The position numbers and the translations under genes were made by a program. The notes below the pieces were generated by a model. It did no database searches and was not told the origin of the DNA. It saw only the letters and a list, made by a program, of their open reading frames with translations. A stretch of DNA of 64,000 bases, from positions 44,966,734 through 45,030,733 of the forward strand of contig OY720350.1 in NCBI GenBank assembly GCA_963082975.1. The letters are read 5' to 3'. The stretch comes from Labia minor (taxonomy: Eukaryota; Arthropoda; Insecta; Dermaptera; Spongiphoridae). Position 1 is the first letter of the stretch; each line of letters starts with the position of its first letter. Positions 58,769 through 64,000 of the stretch are shown piece by piece.

Positions 58769-60238
58769 GTTATTATAATTAGAGAAGTTATTTAAATTAT
58801 ATATATTACTATTATTAAATACATATTTCTAAATACATATGTATATAGATATATTTATGAGACGGGCATTAAAGTCTCTAAACCGCATGTATTATTCTTA
58901 CATCCTATACAAATATGATCTTATTATGAATTTATTATTAGCTATTAATCAAACTTCTAATACAGGAAGGTTAAAAATCATGTACCTTTTTAGGTGCTAT
59001 TTAACCTATAATAATAAATATTACTAGTACTTTTATATTGGTAATAAATAAGTAGAAAGTATAAGTATAAAATTGAATATCATTAATACTTCTAAAGTGT
59101 AATAAATAAAGAAATGAAAACTTAAAAAAATTAAATGGAAAAAATTTATGAAATAATAAATATTATTAAAAGGAGATAAAGATATGTATGGTGAGAAATT
59201 TCATTTAATTTGTTTTTAATGCTTGAGAATTATAATTATTGAAAAGAAATATTCAAAAAAAAAATATATTAAATATTAACTGATTTTTTTTTTTTTGTAG
59301 AAATTTTTTTAAATAAATTATTTTAGTTTGAAATATAAAATTTAATAATAAGATTATATTTGCATAGAATATATTGTAAGAATAATTCTTGGGTTTAGGA
59401 GACTTCAATATCTTACTCGATTACTTTGAACGGTAGGGTACCTTCCTAGTAATAGTATTAGGAATAAATGTAAGCATTGCAATGTGTTTGTGTCGAATAT
59501 CAATCGATCGTAAATTGCGAGATCGCCGTGTGAACCATCAGCCATCTTTTCTACCTGAGAAGATATTTATTTATGTGGGTGTTAAATAAAGAAAAAAAAC
59601 GGAAACTCTTTACGCGACATCATTCCATGATATTAAGGAAGAGTTCAGCCACATAGTTATGATAAATGATGATTTATTAGTGGAAACCATTTGGCCCATA
59701 CTATCAAAGTGGTTAGAATAATTTGTTAGTTTTAATCAGTGGTTGCTTGTTCGCGTTGTATCATCAAAATAACTATACAATATAACAATTATTAACGTTA
59801 TTAGATTGTAAATATAATTTGTATAGAAAGAAATGATAATGATAATTGTCAGATTCTTCTATACTGATTTATTTAGAATAGAATACTTATCAACATATCT
59901 ATTTAAAGAGATTATAGTTTATCAATTAAATGATGATTAAATGTTTCAATATACATTAATCAATAATTTATTTTAGGAAATCATTTTGATTTATAATCAA
60001 TGGACACTTCAAATATAAGACAAATACCCACATACATATATTCATTATATTATTTTCTTTCTAGAATAAGTTTTCTTTATTCATATAAATATTAATTTGA
60101 ATACTCTATTATTTGTAAAAACAACATTATTTATTTATTATTTTATAATATTATAATATTAGCTTTTATTTTGATATATCTTATATAAATATGCCTATAT
60201 ATGAAAATAAAATTTCGAATTAACGTTGGTTAATGATA
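58769..60238. other. AT-rich DNA with a GC-richer island at 59380-59700
   Basis: The island includes ATCAATCGATCG (about 59502) and a GATGATTTATTAG homeodomain-like motif near 59670. The forward frame 58839-59027 has no domain. The rest is A/T-rich. Confidence 0.35.
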
Positions 60239-60246
60239 TGTGAACT

Positions 60247-60666
60247 TAGAGGGTTATTCCCGGGAATTCCCGGGCGGGAAAAAATAAATAAATCGAAAAT
60301 AATGCAAAAAAAAAAAAACAAAGAAAGAAAAATAAAATAAAAAGGAATAACTAATCGTTACTCCTCTAATATGAAGGATCTCCGTTTTAGGCGACATTTC
60401 CCTTGATTGCCTCTCGTTTATAAAATTTATTTTCTAAATAAGTAAAAGAAACTAATTATGTTTATGTTATATTTTGATGATTATATATTATATCTTACTG
60501 AATTTTTTTTTTTTTATTTTTGAATTAAATTTATTTTATATTTTGGCAAAAACAACATTTATTTAACTTTTTCGTGAAACTTTTACAATTTCCACCTCAA
60601 ATTTAGTATATTTTATAATTTCCCGAATCCCGGGAACGAAAATACTCCTGGAAAAATAACCCTCAA
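60247..60666. mobile_element. hAT-like non-autonomous element
   Basis: The left end TAGAGGGTTATT follows the 8-bp sequence TGTGAACT (60239-60246). The right end, best preserved in the downstream tandem copy, is AATAACCCTCTA followed by TGTGAACT (61015-61022). A 12-bp inverted repeat and an 8-bp duplication fit a hAT-type insertion. Both ends carry CCCGGGAAT-type palindromic blocks. The interior is A/T-rich and non-coding. In the first copy the right end and flank have mutated (CCCTCAA, TGTGAAGT). Confidence 0.75.
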
Positions 60667-61206
60667 TGTGAAGTCAACTTTTCGTCGCCCATTTTAGCGC
60701 CGTTTTTCCGAAGGTTTTAGGAAAAAGAATTTTGGTATTCTGTGTCTTGGATTGCGATCAAGAGTCATAGTTGTTATTTTGGGTTGAAACATGACTCATA
60801 AACAAGAATATATATTCATGTTAATAAACAATAAATAATAAAATTTTATTTTTGAATTAAATTTATTTTATATTTTGACAAAAACATTTGTTTAATTTTT
60901 CAATTTCCGCCTCAAATTTAGTATATTTTATAATTTCCCGGGAATCCCGGGAAATGCATTTTTAAATTTCCCGAATCCCGGGAACGAAAATACTCCTGGA
61001 AAAATAACCCTCTATGTGAACTCAACTTTTTAGCGCCGTTTTCCCGAAGGTTTTAGGAAAAAGAATTTTGGTATTCTGTGTCTCTTGTGTTGCGATCAAG
61101 AGTCATAGTTGTTATTTTGGGTTGAATCTCGGTTAATTGATGCCAACAAACATGACTCGTAAACAAGAATATATATTCATGTTAATAAACAATAAATAAT
61201 AAAATT
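60515..61206. repeat. Tandem duplication, two units of about 330-360 bp
   Basis: Unit 1 (about 60515-60845) and unit 2 (about 60846-61206) align along their length, from TGAATTAAATTTATTTTATA to AACAATAAATAATAAAATTT. Each holds the right end of the hAT-like element plus flanking sequence containing GCGCCGTTTT and TTTTGGTATTCTGTGTC. Unit 2 has an extra CCCGGGAATCCCGGG block and a short extra piece near TCTCGGTTAATTGATG. The duplication therefore happened after the element inserted. Confidence 0.9.
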
Positions 61207-62604
61207 TAAGCTTACAATTCAAAAGATGAATTAATTGATTTCATGTATCATGAATGTATGGTGTGGTTTTCAAGTGCATATAGCAATATAGACTTTGGTT
61301 CATCCAAAGTGGGGATCACATTTATGAATTTATGGATCAATTAGAAATCTTCCCTCATAATAAAACATTTTATAAAAATACAATACTGGCTCTGGAAGAA
61401 CCTGTTATTGTAAAGATAAATTGAGGATGGGCGAGGGAAGATAAAACACACCCTTGGCTATTTATTTGACACTAAAAAGTTACATTCACAATTCCCAAGG
61501 TATAATAATATTTAAATTAACTCATTATTGACTGAATAAATAGTTTCAATTCTTAGAATATAGATAATTCTCTAAAATTCCAAGTTAAACTTTGATTTAG
61601 TCACCTACGCTTGTCTTATTTTGTTTGGTATCATGTTACTAATTTATTTCTCCGATTCTGCTGAATTAGATAGAAAATATTCTCGCCCAAATTGATTATC
61701 ACCGATTTTTATTATCAATTTTGGAAAATTGGTTCGATTGCTTGCTTATACGATGGTAGCATGTGTCTAAATTTATCGGTGTTAATGTTTGTGTTGCGTG
61801 TGTGTGTGTGTGTGTGTGTATTAGTATGTGTAAGAGAGAGAGATAGACCCAGTTTCGCTGTTGATCAGTGTGGTTGCTCTGTGAATAGAGAATTAATGAG
61901 CGGAGCGAGCGATGCAATTTATCTCGCTGCTGTTGGACGTCTGGCGGGAAAGTGGTCCGTGGGATCCAGAGCCAATTGGATGCAGATCCTCACAAGACAC
62001 TTTCCGAGAAATAAAACCCCAGCCGAGATTTTGCAACAGCTAAGGCGAGCACTTAGGTGACAAAAGACAAAACCAAACGATGGCAAATGATAGGCAAATC
62101 AAAACGGATGTTTCACCTTTGACTCAACAGGATGTGGAATCAAATAATCAATAAAATACGAGAACTGTACATTCATTTTACTTTCATGAAAATCATTAAG
62201 GAAATAATTTAAGAATCTTAAATAAATAAATATATATATATATATATATTTGTGATAGTTATATATTAATATATATATATACATTAAATTTGAAAAGAAA
62301 AGTATAAATAATTTGTTAAAAAATTTATTTTTTATTTATTTATCAAAAAACTCTCTCTTCCTAAAAATATTTATTTTCATTAAAATAAAAATTTGATTTC
62401 AAATATATTGAATGTATTTTTATAGAAAATAACTATTTTAATAGATTTATAAAAGAAAGTGAAAATGACAAAAATCTTTAAATCTAAAATCTTTCTATAA
62501 TCTCAAAATAATATAATGAGGAAATTAGAACAACTATGGAAGATTCGAAGAGTAAAATTTCAATACAAAATTTCAATTCAAAAATAATTTTATATCAAAA
62601 AAAT
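61207..62604. other. Mixed DNA with a GC-richer island at 61690-62060
   Basis: A (GT)n tract at about 61797-61820 is followed by a GC-richer segment with a 122-codon forward frame (61692-62060). Its last 65 codons (from about 61858) read FAVDQCGCSVNRELMSGASD, then AIYLAAVGRLAGKWSVGSRA and NWMQILTRHFPRN. It has protein-like composition but matches no family I know. A CCCAG acceptor-like site lies just before it. It may be a small exon or a non-coding conserved element. (TA)n lies at about 62231-62250 and the remainder is A/T-rich. Confidence 0.3.
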
Positions 62605-63200
62605 TCTGGAGTGTCTCCACTCGACAAATTTGAATTGGATTAAATAACATATATTAATTTAAATTAAATTAAATTATAAATTATAAATTAAAATTAATAA
62701 ATAATATTTATTGAACCAGAGCATGTTTGCATCTTTGTTGATGGCACGTCACGTGTTGGCGCGTGAGATTTGCAGTGTTAAAAAATTAATTCTGGTACTT
62801 TCAGCGATTCAATCAAGCTGAAATTGTATATATAGCAGTTTTATACAATTATTAATGATGTGGAAAATTATCAAACATATATCTTTATTTTTACAGTCAC
62901 TTTAGAAGAAAAAAAATCAAAACGTTGTAGGTAATGACCCTCTTCCGGTTGAGCTACATTTCTCAAAAGTTGATAGAAAACTATGAATTTTGAATAATGC
63001 CCATATACCAAATTTCATCATTCTAGCTCAAACCGTTTTTGCGTAATCTTGATTACATACATACACACACACATACACACACATAGGCATTTTTCTCAAC
63101 CTTAGTGAAAATGATTCAGGAACCTTCAAAACGTATAAAAACATCAAAATCTCAACATCGGAAATTTTCGTGATCGCAATACTATCTCTGGTGAGATAGT
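62605..63200 (+). repeat. Family B dispersed element, copy 15
   Basis: A near-full copy from TCTGGAGTGTCTCCACTCG to ACTATCTCTGGTGAGATAGT. The ACTATCTCGC subterminal repeat at the left end has lost its middle (reads CTCGACAAATTTG). It sits between AAAAAAT-like flanks. Confidence 0.92.
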
Positions 63201-64000
63201 AAAAAATCCATTTGTTTTTTATTTATAAATAATTAAAATATTGTCTTGTTTATTTTTAGAATGGAAAAATTACATAAATTTTCAGTAAAGATTTGATATT
63301 ATCATCCCTTTAAATTGAATTTAGGAGAAATGTTAATTGATTTTTATTACTTTGGCTAAATAATTCGCTTTATAAATGAAAAAAAAAAAGAAAAATAGTT
63401 ATAGTATTATGAATATCCTCATAATATATAAAAAAAGTAAAATAGTTATAGTATTATGAATATCCTCATAATATTTGAGCAAAGAAAACAATTTTTTAAA
63501 AATTTTTTAGTTATAAAATAAATATTTTTAATTTTCAATTTTATAACGATATTTCAATATTTGTATTAAATTAAAAAAAAATAATAAATCAAGATTTATA
63601 TAATTTATTATATATTGATGTTTCATTGTTTTAATAAATAGGTGTGAATAAAGGTACATATCTACTTTTTGTTTTATTATATTATACACTTATTTATTTG
63701 GAATATAATATCATCTTTTATATTAATTAAATAACAATTTCATAAAAAAATTAGTAAAAGATCAGGATACATAATCATCAATTCTAAAAAATCATAAACT
63801 ACTTTCACCACTTAAAATTTTATTAACTTCTAGTAAGAAATCTTCCTATAATTGAACATTTTCATGAAAATCCTACATGGTTAAATGACCTTTAAAATCA
63901 ACTTACTTTACAATCTAATGTTTAAAATATGTGCTACCTGATAGATTTATTTATCCGACACATATCTTATTTTACATAATCATAAACCTTTTAAACATGA
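63201..64000. other. AT-rich DNA with a 47-bp tandem duplication
   Basis: The segment AAATAGTTATAGTATTATGA followed by ATATCCTCATAATAT occurs at about 63393 and again at about 63440, an exact direct duplication with a 47-bp period. The rest is A/T-rich and no gene was recognised. Confidence 0.5.

Overview
This window looks like intergenic or deep-intronic DNA of an AT-rich arthropod nuclear genome, probably an insect. The base composition is strongly A/T with many homopolymers and TA, CT, GT and AAT microsatellites. There is no dense run of open reading frames, no operon-like layout, and I found no intact protein-coding, rRNA or tRNA gene. The recognisable coding traces are relics of insect-type transposons: mariner transposase, a DUF4817/Tc1-mariner-type transposase, and the C-terminal parts of two kinds of LINE reverse transcriptase. 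Species cannot be fixed from what I see.

Two dispersed non-coding families dominate and cover roughly a fifth of the window. Family A (about 600-650 bp, eight near-full copies plus fragments) opens with a GC-richer block holding ACCGACCGACG and closes with its reverse complement CGTCGGTCGGT. It carries a pair of TGACGTCA palindromes and a GACGGACA microsatellite. Family B (about 550-620 bp when full, fifteen copies) opens near ACTATCTCGC and closes with the hairpin ACTATCTC-tggc-GAGATAGT, with a CACATACA-type microsatellite inside. A and B share a central core but have different ends. The architecture (subterminal inverted repeats, central simple repeat, 3' hairpin, A/T-rich insertion sites) resembles non-autonomous Helentron-type (DINE-1/HINE) elements, which is an inference.

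Other mobile DNA, left to right: a LINE-bearing composite at 8.3-9.3 kb; four copies of one internally deleted mariner at 13.4, 26.2, 31.6 and 57.0 kb; a mariner helix-turn-helix relic at 15.6 kb; two copies of a tRNA-like SINE with target duplications at 19.0 and 28.9 kb; a jockey-like LINE relic and a DUF4817 transposase relic at 24.4-25.3 kb; an 843-bp inverted-repeat element with a decayed coding remnant at 29.3 kb; two hAT-type elements with perfect 8-bp target duplications at 38.8 and 42.8 kb; a 365-bp inverted-repeat element at 52.0 kb; a long foldback at 58.4 kb; and a hAT-like element at 60.2 kb whose right end and flank were later duplicated in tandem.

Between the repeats lie single-copy islands of 150-350 bp that are clearly richer in G+C than their surroundings (near 2.3, 7.9, 9.6, 12.4, 12.9, 18.1, 19.8, 21.5, 23.1, 28.4, 32.5, 35.0, 38.2, 40.5, 47.2, 54.2, 59.5 and 61.8 kb). 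They show no convincing coding signature. I read them as candidate conserved non-coding or regulatory DNA; the one at 54.1-54.4 kb also has a TATA box and a transcript-like leader. This is inference and would need comparison with a related genome.
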